Source: Pirellula staleyi DSM 6068
Lineage (GTDB): Bacteria > Planctomycetota > Planctomycetia > Pirellulales > Pirellulaceae
NCBI RefSeq assembly: GCF_000025185.1
Contig: NC_013720.1
Span: 248,001 to 312,000 of the forward strand
Direction of reading: 5' to 3'
Length of the DNA: 64,000 nucleotides
Below, piece by piece: positions 23,956-32,463 of this stretch. The notes under the pieces are model-generated. The model was given only the letters and a program-made list of their open reading frames with translations. It was not told the origin of the DNA and ran no database searches. Within the stretch, counting starts at the first letter, position 1. The number at the start of each line of letters is the position of its first letter. The position numbers were made by a program, and so were the translations under genes.

Positions 23956-25014
23956 CTAGCGACCATAGGTCCATAACACCTTATCGATCAGTCGTGGCGT
24001 CCAATGTGTCACGGCAAACCTCTCGTTATTTTCCATCGCCTTTCGGTGCATGATCTGGATTAGCAACTCACCATCGCGTAGCGAGAGTCCTTCAGGCTTC
24101 ATTTTGGCGAGGGAAGTTGCTTCGGGTAGGCCGTCGACTTCACGAAGTGCTTTCACAACAAACTGATCCACGGTTCCGTAGTGCATGGGATAAACGAGAG
24201 ACAATAGCCCAGAGGCACCTGCGGTACCAAGTCCTCGGATTTCACTAGCGATCGACAAGCCCGCTCGAACATCGTTTGGATTTATGTTCCATAGTCGCTG
24301 CCCAATCTCCAATAGCTCCTGCAGCTTTCCTTCGGAGAGATAGTAGCGCAGGCTCTTGGTTGTTGTGGCATAGCGGTTGGATGCGGTGTACTTCCAACGA
24401 AAGTAATCGTCATGCAAGAAGTCGTACCAAGCTTGTGGCCCCAGAGAACGAAGCCAACTGATTTGCAATGATTCAAGGCGTTTTTCGAGTTCTATATTCT
24501 CGGGTCGAACCAGTTCCCAATAGCGATCCAAGGCTTGCTCCCATTCATCGGGACTTGCCGACTGCCACAGTTCGCGGACCGCTATGACGCCACTAGGCCC
24601 CGTACGCGATGAAGGGTGCCCCAGCGACTGGTGGAGTGAACGACAAAATTGCGTGCGAAACTGACGCTGCTGATCACCTATTGGAACCGATGGTGCGAGT
24701 AACTCGACATAGGCCTGAAGCACGGTTTCGAGCCAAAGAAGATCGTCACGCATTCCGGGGGTTGCTAAGGCGACAGCCTCACCAAGCATGCCACCCACAA
24801 GACGTGGGTCGACACCGCTCCGAGACAGACTTTCACTGAACCGTTTGGCGATGTTCCAATACTCATCGACCTTGAGCATGGCTGAGGTCGAGAGCGTTTT
24901 CTGAGAGGCATCGCCCCCCTGCAAAATGACTTGTGCTAACTGGGAGCATGATTCCCGTATCGCAGCTTCATCAAGTAGTAGTTTTGACACACCAGCACCT
25001 TTATCCCTGAACAC
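23956..25014 (-). CDS. Unrecognised protein with helix-hairpin-helix-like segment
   Basis: An open frame of 352 residues with a GTG start at 25014; a second GTG at 24990 with AAAGGT in front is a good alternative (344 residues). The protein is soluble and mostly helical. The stretch IRGLGTAGASGLLSLVYP followed by YGTVDQFVVKAL has the helix-hairpin-helix pattern of DNA-glycosylase-type HhH-GPD proteins (G-x-G-x-x-x-A-S ... P ... VD). A classic catalytic Lys-Asp pair is not obvious. Base composition appears less G+C-rich than neighbours, so recent acquisition is possible. I cannot name the family. A nucleic-acid-binding role is a weak inference. Confidence 0.7.
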   Translation of the reverse strand: MFRDKGAGVSKLLLDEAAIRESCSQLAQVILQGGDASQKTLSTSAMLKVDEYWNIAKRFSESLSRSGVDPRLVGGMLGEAVALATPGMRDDLLWLETVLQAYVELLAPSVPIGDQQRQFRTQFCRSLHQSLGHPSSRTGPSGVIAVRELWQSASPDEWEQALDRYWELVRPENIELEKRLESLQISWLRSLGPQAWYDFLHDDYFRWKYTASNRYATTTKSLRYYLSEGKLQELLEIGQRLWNINPNDVRAGLSIASEIRGLGTAGASGLLSLVYPMHYGTVDQFVVKALREVDGLPEATSLAKMKPEGLSLRDGELLIQIMHRKAMENNERFAVTHWTPRLIDKVLWTYGR

Positions 25015-25022
25015 CAGAAGAG

Positions 25023-25052
25023 AACCTTTCCAAGAACTATTGGAGAAAGGTT
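25023..25052 (-). terminator. Hairpin between two minus-strand genes
   Basis: AACCTTTCCAA (25023-25033) pairs with TTGGAGAAAGGTT (25040-25052) with a single bulged A. It lies after the stop at 25075 and before the next gene's start at 25014. There is no clear U-tract. Confidence 0.45.
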
Positions 25053-25074
25053 GGTGTCGTGTTTGTGCGGCAGT

Positions 25075-25527
25075 TTAGATCTGCGAGAGTTGGATGTCGC
25101 CGAAGGTGAGGAAGATGAGCGTGGTGTCGGAGGGGGCGCGGTAGGCGCCTTGGGCTTCGCAGAGTTTGCAGGCGATGGCGGTGAATTCCCAGCAGTTGGT
25201 TTCGTCGACAATCAACTTGCGAGTAGTGAGTTCATGAATCCCCTTCTCCTGACCGAAGTCAAACACTTGCTTCGCGTGCACAGCGCAGTGCTCGGGAACC
25301 GAGGGATGATCCCAGCCCCAGAGCCAGGTGCTATCGAGGGTATTGAAGGTGCCGATGATCTGCAGCGGACCAGTGGCAACCATGCCATTGGGGGCCCGAA
25401 AGGTGATGGTGCCAGCGTCGAGATCGGCGTCCCAATCGGCCTGGCTGAGTTGCCAAATGCCGTCGTGCGCTTCGGTCTTAAGACGGAGCTCTTCCGTGCA
25501 CTGGGCGAGAAAATCGGTGTACTTCAT
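25075..25527 (-). CDS. DUF6882-like protein
   Basis: A protein of 150 residues with ATG at 25527. It has no signal sequence or membrane helix. The central WLWGWDHPSVPEH pattern, preceded by beta-strand-like segments (ITFRAPNGMVATGPLQIIGTF) and followed by a helical AKQVFDFGQEKGI and a Trp-Glu segment (NCWEFTAIACKL), resembles the DUF6882 family of small cytoplasmic proteins with unknown function. I rely on pattern memory for that name. It could act alone; no partner is evident. Confidence 0.75.
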   Translation of the reverse strand: MKYTDFLAQCTEELRLKTEAHDGIWQLSQADWDADLDAGTITFRAPNGMVATGPLQIIGTFNTLDSTWLWGWDHPSVPEHCAVHAKQVFDFGQEKGIHELTTRKLIVDETNCWEFTAIACKLCEAQGAYRAPSDTTLIFLTFGDIQLSQI

Positions 25528-25577
25528 CGACGTACTCCCAACGAGAAGGGGTGGAATCCGTCGTCAGCATAACGGGC

Positions 25578-26540
25578 CTAGGGTGGGGAAACTACCTCGC
25601 CCCCAAAGCGCGTGCACAGCGACTGCAGCAGTGCAAGATCGGTGTTGTTGCTCATAAAGCGCACGCTCCCATCGGCCATGCCGACATTCGCGCCGGTCGA
25701 GTGACCGCTTCCCATCGTACTCAGACGCTGCTGCACCCAAGGATTCGCCGAGCTATTAGGGCCGGTGGCGCTATCGGGAATGTTCCAGTTGATCGGTCGC
25801 GCGGCCCCTACCAAAAAATCGCCGATCGCATTGCCTTGATCACACCAAGCCCAGCCCGACCAACCCAAGATTGGAAAGGTGGTGTACATCCGGTCGAAGT
25901 TCTTATCGCGGTGATAACGCTCGCCAAACAGAAACGTATTGCTCGTGCCGTCTTGAATTTCCGACATGGTTGTGCGGCTATTGATATAGAAAATACCATC
26001 GTTGCTGATGGTGTAATCACTGCCGGTGTAGGCGCGGAACGAATACTTTCCTGCCACACCGCAGTAGCTGTTGAGGCCATAGACATTGCCCGACACCGTG
26101 GTTTTCGGCTGGGATGCGAGGGGACTGCTCGGGCAGAGAAAAATCTTGACCACCTGCGAGGCCACACTTCCATCGGGGCCGAGATTAGCGCTGACGTTTT
26201 GAAAGTTCCAGGACGACTTGAGATTGTCTTGCTCGATGTAGGGCAAGAGCTCGATCATCATGTTGGTGTAGCGGGCTGGCTCACCCGCTGGAAAGGGTGC
26301 CTGGATCACGCCCGTGGCTGTGCCGCCGGGTGTTGGGTTTTGCCAAGCCGAGGGGAAGTATTTGAAGGTCGACTCGAAGTTGTGAGCCGAGAGGCTGAGC
26401 TGTCGCATGCCGCTGGAGCATTGCATTCGCCGGGCAGCTTCGCGAGCCGCTTGCACGGCTGGCAACAGCAGAGCAACCAGCACTCCAATGATTGCAATCA
26501 CCACCAAAAGTTCTACGAGCGTGAACGCGCGTCGCTGCAT
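25578..26540 (-). CDS. DUF1559 (H-X9-DG) type II pseudopilin-like protein
   Basis: A protein of 320 residues. ATG at 26540 follows GGGAGAGATGG and yields the short prepilin leader MQRRA before FTLVELLVVIAIIGV; the frame is open further upstream, but that part lacks family content. The post-helix segment AAREAARRMQC and the C-terminal HSTGANVGMADG (His-X9-Asp-Gly) mark DUF1559. It is probably processed by a prepilin peptidase and exported. It has no adjacent lipoprotein gene, unlike the copy at 4634. Confidence 0.93.
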   Translation of the reverse strand: MQRRAFTLVELLVVIAIIGVLVALLLPAVQAAREAARRMQCSSGMRQLSLSAHNFESTFKYFPSAWQNPTPGGTATGVIQAPFPAGEPARYTNMMIELLPYIEQDNLKSSWNFQNVSANLGPDGSVASQVVKIFLCPSSPLASQPKTTVSGNVYGLNSYCGVAGKYSFRAYTGSDYTISNDGIFYINSRTTMSEIQDGTSNTFLFGERYHRDKNFDRMYTTFPILGWSGWAWCDQGNAIGDFLVGAARPINWNIPDSATGPNSSANPWVQQRLSTMGSGHSTGANVGMADGSVRFMSNNTDLALLQSLCTRFGGEVVSPP

Positions 26541-27019
26541 GGCACCATCTCTCCCAAGCAAAGGCCGCCGAGTATCCTCCAGCAGCACCTGCCATGGCTT
26601 TTCCCAAGCGAGGCAAAACAACTGCGGCGTATCGGAAGCGAACCAGTCGAAAGTCGAACCACCAGATTGCTCTGGGCCCCCTTTCGAAACGACTCGAAGC
26701 CAATTGGGCGCGAGCGCTGGAAGTTCCTCCCCGGAACGAACATGGCAGCCTCGAGAAATGGCTCGTGACGAGATAGGAACTCGGCACAAGCTGGGAGAGG
26801 CGTTTGGGCAGGCTGTCGCAGCCGAGGCTGACGCTGGAGAGAGAGCGACGAGCCTTCGACGCACGACAGGGCAAACGCTCGAAGCTGGAGGTTCGACCGT
26901 GGTGGGGCCCCACTAATATTGCGGTGTAGCCCCACTCTGGCTAGCTACTTTTGGGCTGGCTTGCGAAAAAAGTAGCCCGGCAGCCTATCGCGCCTCGGTG
27001 TGTGCTGGAGATAGGCCGA
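26541..27019. other. Intergenic region with hairpin near mscL end
   Basis: About 480 bases. GCTACTTTT (26944-26952) is complementary to AAAAGTAGC (26968-26976), a hairpin that could end the mscL transcript. The rest is G+C-rich and shows frames on several strands, but none has a ribosome site, family pattern or sensible composition, so I call no gene. Confidence 0.4.
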
Positions 27020-27520
27020 TTACTTGGCCTTCAGCAGATCGCGGATTTCCATGAGCAATTTTTCTTGCGCTGGTGGCTCGGCAGGTGGCGCTGCAGCGAC
27101 TTCGGCTTTGCGAAGCGCTTCGAGCCGCTTGATAGCGGTGTTCATGATCTTCACGACCATGAAGACGCAGAAGGCGAGAATCGCAAAGTCGATCACGGTA
27201 GTGAGGAACGAACCGTAGGCGATGACCGGTAGTTTGTTCTCGCTAACGATCGAAAAGGGAACGCCACTGTCGATAAGTTTGTTAGCTTCTTCAGTTGTCG
27301 TTTTGGTGGCAGCAGCGAGTTGTTCGGCGCTAAAGAGTCGAATGTAGCGACTTTTGAAATCGAGCGCGTTGTTCGCAACCAAACCGAGGGCAGGCATCAT
27401 GACGTCGCCAACGAGTGATGACGTAATCTTTCCGAACGCCCCGCCGATGATCACACCGACGGCGAGATCGATCACGTTGCCTCGCAAGGCAAAATCGCGG
27501 AATTCTTTCAGTAGTCCCAT
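27020..27520 (-). CDS. mscL: Large-conductance mechanosensitive channel MscL
   Basis: A protein of 166 residues; ATG at 27520 follows AAGGAG. The N-terminal amphipathic helix and TM1 pore sequence (FRDFALRGNVIDLAVGVIIGGAFGKI) are diagnostic. A periplasmic loop follows, then TM2 (GSFLTTVIDFAILAFCVFMVVKIMN) and the C-terminal cytoplasmic helix (EKLLMEIRDLLKAK). The loop carries an extra stretch of about 25 residues (SRYIRLFSAEQLAAATKTT...) compared with the E. coli protein. The homopentamer opens under membrane tension to release solutes on osmotic downshock. It is a single-gene unit. Confidence 0.97.
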   Translation of the reverse strand: MGLLKEFRDFALRGNVIDLAVGVIIGGAFGKITSSLVGDVMMPALGLVANNALDFKSRYIRLFSAEQLAAATKTTTEEANKLIDSGVPFSIVSENKLPVIAYGSFLTTVIDFAILAFCVFMVVKIMNTAIKRLEALRKAEVAAAPPAEPPAQEKLLMEIRDLLKAK

Positions 27521-27827
27521 GTTGCGGCTCCTTCGGCAGATGAATTGGATGAGTAGATGAATAAAGAGTTGTCGACCAAAGGTCTGCTCCCAGTGTAGCT
27601 AGGAACCACAAAAATCCCCAAAGCGAGTATGCAGTTTTCCGCAGCGAGCGCGAGCCTAGTGGAGATCGGCTGTGTCCACGAAATCTGCAGGCGGAATGCG
27701 TGATCCGCTGTACCGGGATTTCGCGATTTTTCCGGTGGTACTACAGTAAGTAGTAGAGCCTGTAGCACAGCCCCCTGGCCCCTGAACCGAGATCGGGGGA
27801 ACTCCGCCTCGACTATCGAGCCCACCG
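27521..27827. other. Divergent intergenic region with small palindrome
   Basis: About 300 bases between mscL (-) and an ABC exporter (+). It should hold both promoters. The only structured site I see is TACTAC-agtaa-GTAGTA at 27739-27755, a short dyad that might be an operator. Confidence 0.35.
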
Positions 27828-29687
27828 TTGACCCCCGCGAACTCCTCTGAAAAGCCATCGACGACCAACACCGAGCCGAGCAACTTCGTGCTGATTGGCC
27901 GGATGATGATGCTGGGGTGGAAGTATCGCTGGGGCTGCGTTCGGCTGCTGGCTCTGCAGGGGCTGCTGCTGCTCACCGCGATTGCCTGCTTGCGATTGAC
28001 CGGCCTTGGCATCGACGTCGTGCGGTTTCATGCCGTGCCGGGTGCCCCTCCCCCATCGTTTCCGTGGTGGGTGCAGCTGTTTCAAACCAAATCGCCGATG
28101 GCCCAGGTGGCTGTGATCGCCGCCATGGTGCTGGTGTTCGAACTGGTACGAGGCGCGCTCAACTATATCTATACGCTCTCGGCCGGCTATCTGGTGCATG
28201 CCCGGATCGTCGTCGACCTCCGCTCGGCGGTGTACGAGAAGATGCAGCAGCTGTCGTTCGGTTTTTTTGACTCCAACGCCACAGGCTCGATTATCAACCG
28301 CGTGACGAGCGACGTGCAAAGCGTGCGGGCGTTTGTCGATGGGGTGCTGATTCAGCTCGTGATTCTGCTGATCTCGCTGGTGGGCTATGTCTCGTACATG
28401 TCGAGCATTCATGTCGGGCTGACAGTCGCCTGCCTCGCCACCACCCCATTGATGTGGGTGGTCACCGCGATCTTCTCTTACCTAACTCGCCCTGCTTATG
28501 ACCGCAATCGAGTGCTGGTCGATGAAGTGATCCTGAACCTGGCCGAGTATGTGCAAGGTGTGCAGGTGATTAAGGGATTTGGCCGCGAACGCGAGGAAGT
28601 GAAGCGGTTCGAGCATGCCAATCGCGAGGTGCAACAGCAGCAGCACGGCATTTTCTGGATGGTGAGTCTGTTCGGCCCCTCGATTGGCTATATGACCCAA
28701 ATTAACCTAGTGATTCTGCTGGCCTACGGCGGCTGGCTCGTCACGCAAAATCAACTGGCGCTCGGTAGTGGGCTGGTGGTGTTTGCCGGGCTGTTGCAGC
28801 AGTTCTCGAGTCAGGTGGCGAACCTCACCAACATTGCCAATAGCGTGCAGCAGAGTCTCAGCGGGGCTCGTCGCGTGTTCGAGGTGCTCGATACCCCCAG
28901 CAGCGTGCGCGAAAGCGATCACCCCATCGACTTGCCGCAGGTGCGTGGCAAGATCGAGCTGGCGAACGTTTCGTTTGCCTATCCGACAGGCGGAACCGTG
29001 CTGCGGAATCTCGATTTGGTGATTGAGCCGGGGGAGCGAATTGCGATTCTGGGAGCGACCGGTTCCGGGAAAAGCTCGCTTTTGTCGCTGATCGCACGGT
29101 TCTACGATCCGACAACGGGCACTGTGCTGATCGATGGGCACGACGCCCGCAACTTGGGGCTGAAACAGCTAAGGCGTCAGATTGGCATCGTGTTTCAAGA
29201 GACCTTCCTGTTCAGCAACACCGTGGCGGCGAACATTGCCTACGGCCATCCCGACGCCACCATGGACGACGTAATTCGCGCGGCGCAAGTTGCTGCAGCG
29301 CATGAATTTATCGTCAACCTGCCCAATGGTTATCAAACCATCCTGGGGGAAGGTGGCTTCGACCTCTCGGGGGGACAGCGGCAGCGTTTAGCGATTGCGC
29401 GAGCCGTGCTGCTCGATCCAGCGATCTTGCTTTTGGACGATCCGGCGGCGGCGATCGATCCGCATACCGAGCACGAGATTCTCGACGCGATGCAGCAGGC
29501 GATGGAGGGCCGAACGACAATTGTCGTGGCGCACCGTCTAAGCACACTTCGATCGTGCGATGCCGTGATCGTGCTCGACGACGGCGAGATCGTGCAGCGT
29601 GGAACGCACGATTCACTGTTCCTCGAAGAGGGCCATTATCGCGACGCAGCGACGGCTCAACTGTCGCAAGCATCGCTGCTTCACTAG
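27828..29687 (+). CDS. ABC exporter (fused membrane and ATPase domains) with altered Walker B
   Basis: An open frame of 619 residues from a TTG at 27828; GTG at 27888 or ATG at 27903 are alternatives, and the exact start is unsure. Residues about 35-320 form a six-helix type IV exporter domain. The ATPase follows: Walker A GATGSGKSS (K415), a Q-loop, signature LSGGQRQRLAIARA, Walker B LLLD537-D538-P, and switch His in AHRLST. The usual catalytic Glu after Walker B is Asp538, as in the degenerate site of heterodimeric exporters, yet no second half-transporter gene is adjacent. It probably exports a lipid, peptide or drug. The substrate is unknown. Confidence 0.92.
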   Translation: MTPANSSEKPSTTNTEPSNFVLIGRMMMLGWKYRWGCVRLLALQGLLLLTAIACLRLTGLGIDVVRFHAVPGAPPPSFPWWVQLFQTKSPMAQVAVIAAMVLVFELVRGALNYIYTLSAGYLVHARIVVDLRSAVYEKMQQLSFGFFDSNATGSIINRVTSDVQSVRAFVDGVLIQLVILLISLVGYVSYMSSIHVGLTVACLATTPLMWVVTAIFSYLTRPAYDRNRVLVDEVILNLAEYVQGVQVIKGFGREREEVKRFEHANREVQQQQHGIFWMVSLFGPSIGYMTQINLVILLAYGGWLVTQNQLALGSGLVVFAGLLQQFSSQVANLTNIANSVQQSLSGARRVFEVLDTPSSVRESDHPIDLPQVRGKIELANVSFAYPTGGTVLRNLDLVIEPGERIAILGATGSGKSSLLSLIARFYDPTTGTVLIDGHDARNLGLKQLRRQIGIVFQETFLFSNTVAANIAYGHPDATMDDVIRAAQVAAAHEFIVNLPNGYQTILGEGGFDLSGGQRQRLAIARAVLLDPAILLLDDPAAAIDPHTEHEILDAMQQAMEGRTTIVVAHRLSTLRSCDAVIVLDDGEIVQRGTHDSLFLEEGHYRDAATAQLSQASLLH

Positions 29688-30469
29688 CGGCTCGTGGATC
29701 CCCTAAAACGCCTGAATTTCCCGCGATTCAGGGCCGCAAACTCTGCTTAATCGTCACATTCTCGCGCGACGATGCCACGCCCCATCCCCAGCCGACTTCT
29801 ACTAGTGCGCGATTGTATTAGTAAATCGCAATTTGCGGTAACCACAGAAAATGGCCCTTGTCAAGCTTGCTAGCACCTGTGCCGCTCCCCTACCTGGACC
29901 TACTGAAGAACTGCTAAACAACTCGCGATAAACTAATCACTAAATACTCACCAACAATTTTACAAGTGCTCGCTAATTACAAACAAATCAATAAACTATT
30001 ACTTAACACTTAATCACAAACACCTTCAATATTCCTTACGACTTTTCGAATCAACGGTTGGCCGCAGGATTTTGGGGCTGATCGGGGCCTGGAATTTCAA
30101 GAAAAGCGGTCCGCCGCACAAAAAAGTTTCTTCGGTCGTAAGGCCTTATTCCACGCTAAAACCCCTTGCGCAGACCTCCAAAACGCCCTCATATTCACAC
30201 CACCGGACCTGCTAATCTGCTCGTGGGGGCTTGCGTTTCGTTTTTTCTTGGCCATTATCGGGCGTTAAATCTAGGTCAACTTACCTGGATTCACACCGGT
30301 CCCCCTCGGTGTTCGAATGCTCCGCGATCAGCGACCTGCCATGGCACGGCAGACCGCCTCGAGGAGTCCCGCTGAGCAAGTTCCCTCGCCAGAGTGCCAC
30401 TTGGTGAGCACTTGCACGACCCACTGGGGACCATGACCTACCCCGTTTTTGTTTGCATGGAGGAGAATG
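29688..30469. other. A+T-rich, G-depleted intergenic region
   Basis: About 780 bases without a credible gene. CCTGAAT/ATTCAGG at 29711-29732 forms a hairpin just after the ABC gene. From about 29925 to 30045 the top strand is strongly A+T-rich and almost free of G, with recurring TAATCAC/TTAACAC-like words, very unlike the surroundings. Further on, the sequence returns to ordinary composition before the ribosome site of the next gene. Regulatory or foreign origin is possible. Confidence 0.45.
29711..29732 (+). terminator. Hairpin after the ABC exporter gene
   Basis: CCTGAAT (29711-29717) pairs with ATTCAGG (29726-29732), 8-base loop, beginning 24 bases after the stop. No T-run follows, so termination is only likely by position. 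Confidence 0.4.
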
Positions 30470-31225
30470 ATGAAGCGATTTCTTTGCCTGGCAGTGATCT
30501 TTGCACTCGCCGGACGTTTGATTGCTGACGATGCCGCGACCGCGAAGAGCGAGGAAGCATCGACCAATCAAGCGTCGACTGCGACGGCGAAGGACAATGC
30601 CGTGCAGGAGGTTCCGCTCCACCAGCATCCCACGATCCTGAAGATGCTGAAGCGGAATAACGAAATCCGCGCCCGCCTGGGGCTCCGTCCCCACCGTATC
30701 AACCCCGCCCTGACGCAGGCCGCTCAAGACCACGCCCGCTACATGGCCCGTACTCGCGACTTCAGCCACTACAGCAATGGTGGACCGCAGTACCGAGCCG
30801 GTCGGTTTAGCTTCCGTGGTTTCGTTCGCGAAAACATCGCCTGGAACTACCGCGATGTCGACCAGACCTTCAACGCCTGGCAAGCCAGCGGCGGACACTA
30901 CGCCTCGATCGTCAGCGACTCGACCGAAGCCGGCTTTGGCTACGCGGTTTCGTCGACCGGCGAAACCTACTGGGTCGGTGTGTACGGCAACGGCACCAAG
31001 GAAGATATCCAAATCGCGACCAAACAGCTCGAGAAAGAAGCTGCCGAACTCGCCGCCAAGGAATACGCTGCTGCCCAAAAAGCAGCCGCTGAAGAAGGCG
31101 ACGTGAAACTCGCGGTCGCTGAAGAAACCGATGGGGCCAAGACGGTGGTGAAACCAGCCTCCGTCGAAATGCCTGTCACCCCTATGGCTGCTCCTATGTC
31201 GAAGGCCCCTATGGGTGGCATGTAA
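30470..31225 (+). CDS. Exported CAP/SCP-domain protein
   Basis: A protein of 251 residues. The ATG at 30470 (or the adjacent in-frame ATG at 30467) follows GGAGGAG at 30459-30465. A signal peptide (MKRFLCLAVIFALAGRLIA) precedes a Thr/Ala/Ser-rich linker. Residues about 58-170 form a CAP domain (SCP/PR1 fold): RNNEIRARLGLRPHRINPAL, HARYMARTRDFSHY, ENIAWN, and YWVGVYGNG. The family's two His and two Glu are mostly recognisable. A helical Ala/Glu-rich tail and a Met/Pro-rich end follow. Function of bacterial CAP proteins is poorly known. Planctomycetes have several. Confidence 0.88.
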   Translation: MKRFLCLAVIFALAGRLIADDAATAKSEEASTNQASTATAKDNAVQEVPLHQHPTILKMLKRNNEIRARLGLRPHRINPALTQAAQDHARYMARTRDFSHYSNGGPQYRAGRFSFRGFVRENIAWNYRDVDQTFNAWQASGGHYASIVSDSTEAGFGYAVSSTGETYWVGVYGNGTKEDIQIATKQLEKEAAELAAKEYAAAQKAAAEEGDVKLAVAEETDGAKTVVKPASVEMPVTPMAAPMSKAPMGGM

Positions 31226-31304
31226 TCTGCCACGCTCTGCTGGCTGATTATTTTTGATCGTCAACCACCGGGATCCAGCCCCGCAGCTGATCCCTTGGAA
31301 AAAT

Positions 31305-31337
31305 GCGTGGCTCGTTGTCGACCCAGACGAGCCACGC
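31305..31337. terminator. Strong hairpin between convergent genes
   Basis: GCGTGGCTCGT (31305-31315) pairs perfectly with ACGAGCCACGC (31327-31337), 11-base loop, followed on the plus strand by TTGCTTTA. It can serve both the CAP-protein gene and the convergent gene ending at 31401. Confidence 0.65.
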
Positions 31338-31400
31338 TTGCTTTAAACTCCGCCGACGACCCAATCTTCCCAGACAACCAGCTCGACTGGCAGCAAATCG

Positions 31401-32318
31401 CTAAGCGTCGTCGACACGCATCCACTCACCGCGAAGCTCGTCGCTGGTGGCAAACGTAATCAGCAGCTGCGCGAGCATTCCAATCGCTTCAGCATTGTCG
31501 GACGACGCCGCGAACAGCGAGCTCTCCGAATCGAAGCTCAGTTCCTTCCGAAGCGGGTGCTTCACCTTCTTGAGATACCGCTCGAGGGCCGTCTCCAAGG
31601 CATAAGCCGTCACCTCCTGATCTTCTTCGGCGAAGGCTGGCGTTGAGAACGGCTCGAAATCGTCGGTCGACAGCGAAAAGCTTCCATCCTCGCGGATCGA
31701 CAGCTGCATCGCCACGTTCGTCTGCGAAACGCTCGATTCCTCCGCATCGTCATCCTCACTTTCGTCCTCCTCCTCCAACGGCTCTACTGCGGCCTCTTTA
31801 CCAACGAGATTGGCGAGGCATTTGTCGAGATACTTGGCCAGTGCGCTGCCAAGTTCCACCGGATGTTTCTTCTCGGCTGCTTTCATCGCCGTATCGAGCG
31901 CCGCCTGACTCGGAAACGAAACCTCGATTGTCCGCGCGAGCGAGTCCTTACGCCACATAAACTCGGGCATCTCGCTGGCCGACTTCAGAATCACGGCCAT
32001 ATCGGCTTCGACGTTTTTCACAAACGCCTCGCGCGAATCGGCTGGAACCTTCTTTTGCACCCGCGCGAGCCAGTCCTTCACCTGGGTCTGCCACTCAGCT
32101 GCTTCGATCTTGTAGAGACCGAATAAATCCATCGTCTCCCCTTTGCACAGCTTGGCCAGTGCGTGGATCGCCCCGAGCGCGAACTCGTCGACCGTTTTGC
32201 TCGTCTTCAGGGCACCGACCGATGTTCGCACCCGTTTCACCGCGTCCGACACCACGATTCCAAACGCCATCGAGCTGTCGTATCCCGTATGCAACTCGGC
32301 TCCCACCTTTTTCGCCAT
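31401..32318 (-). CDS. Conserved-looking helical hypothetical protein with acidic linker
   Basis: A protein of 305 residues. ATG at 32318 follows GGGAGA with 8-base spacing. There is no signal peptide. The N-terminal part (MAKKVGAELHTGYDSSMAFGI, then helices rich in Ala, Lys and Glu) and the C-terminal part (LETALERYLKKVKHPLRKEL) flank a very acidic linker at about residues 182-198 (EPLEEEDESEDDDAEE). I do not recognise the family. It is probably cytoplasmic, possibly a multimeric or partner-binding protein. It is transcribed divergently from argS. Confidence 0.7.
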   Translation of the reverse strand: MAKKVGAELHTGYDSSMAFGIVVSDAVKRVRTSVGALKTSKTVDEFALGAIHALAKLCKGETMDLFGLYKIEAAEWQTQVKDWLARVQKKVPADSREAFVKNVEADMAVILKSASEMPEFMWRKDSLARTIEVSFPSQAALDTAMKAAEKKHPVELGSALAKYLDKCLANLVGKEAAVEPLEEEDESEDDDAEESSVSQTNVAMQLSIREDGSFSLSTDDFEPFSTPAFAEEDQEVTAYALETALERYLKKVKHPLRKELSFDSESSLFAASSDNAEAIGMLAQLLITFATSDELRGEWMRVDDA

Positions 32319-32463
32319 CGAAAAATCTCCCGTTGCTGATCGATTCCGAACCACCCTCATCGCCTGTCGACTCAACCATTTACCCTCGCCACTCGCTGAG
32401 CATTCTCGACTATCATAGGTGGCTGTTCCAGACAAACTTTTTCAGCAGCGACACGCGCCTCCC

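Noticed and set aside
25551-26768. Plus-strand frame of 405 residues opposite the second DUF1559 gene
   Set aside because: Antisense shadow, Arg/His-rich and without a family match.
26880-26915. GGTTCGACC stretch resembling a tRNA T-arm
   Set aside because: No acceptor, D or anticodon arms can be folded around it.
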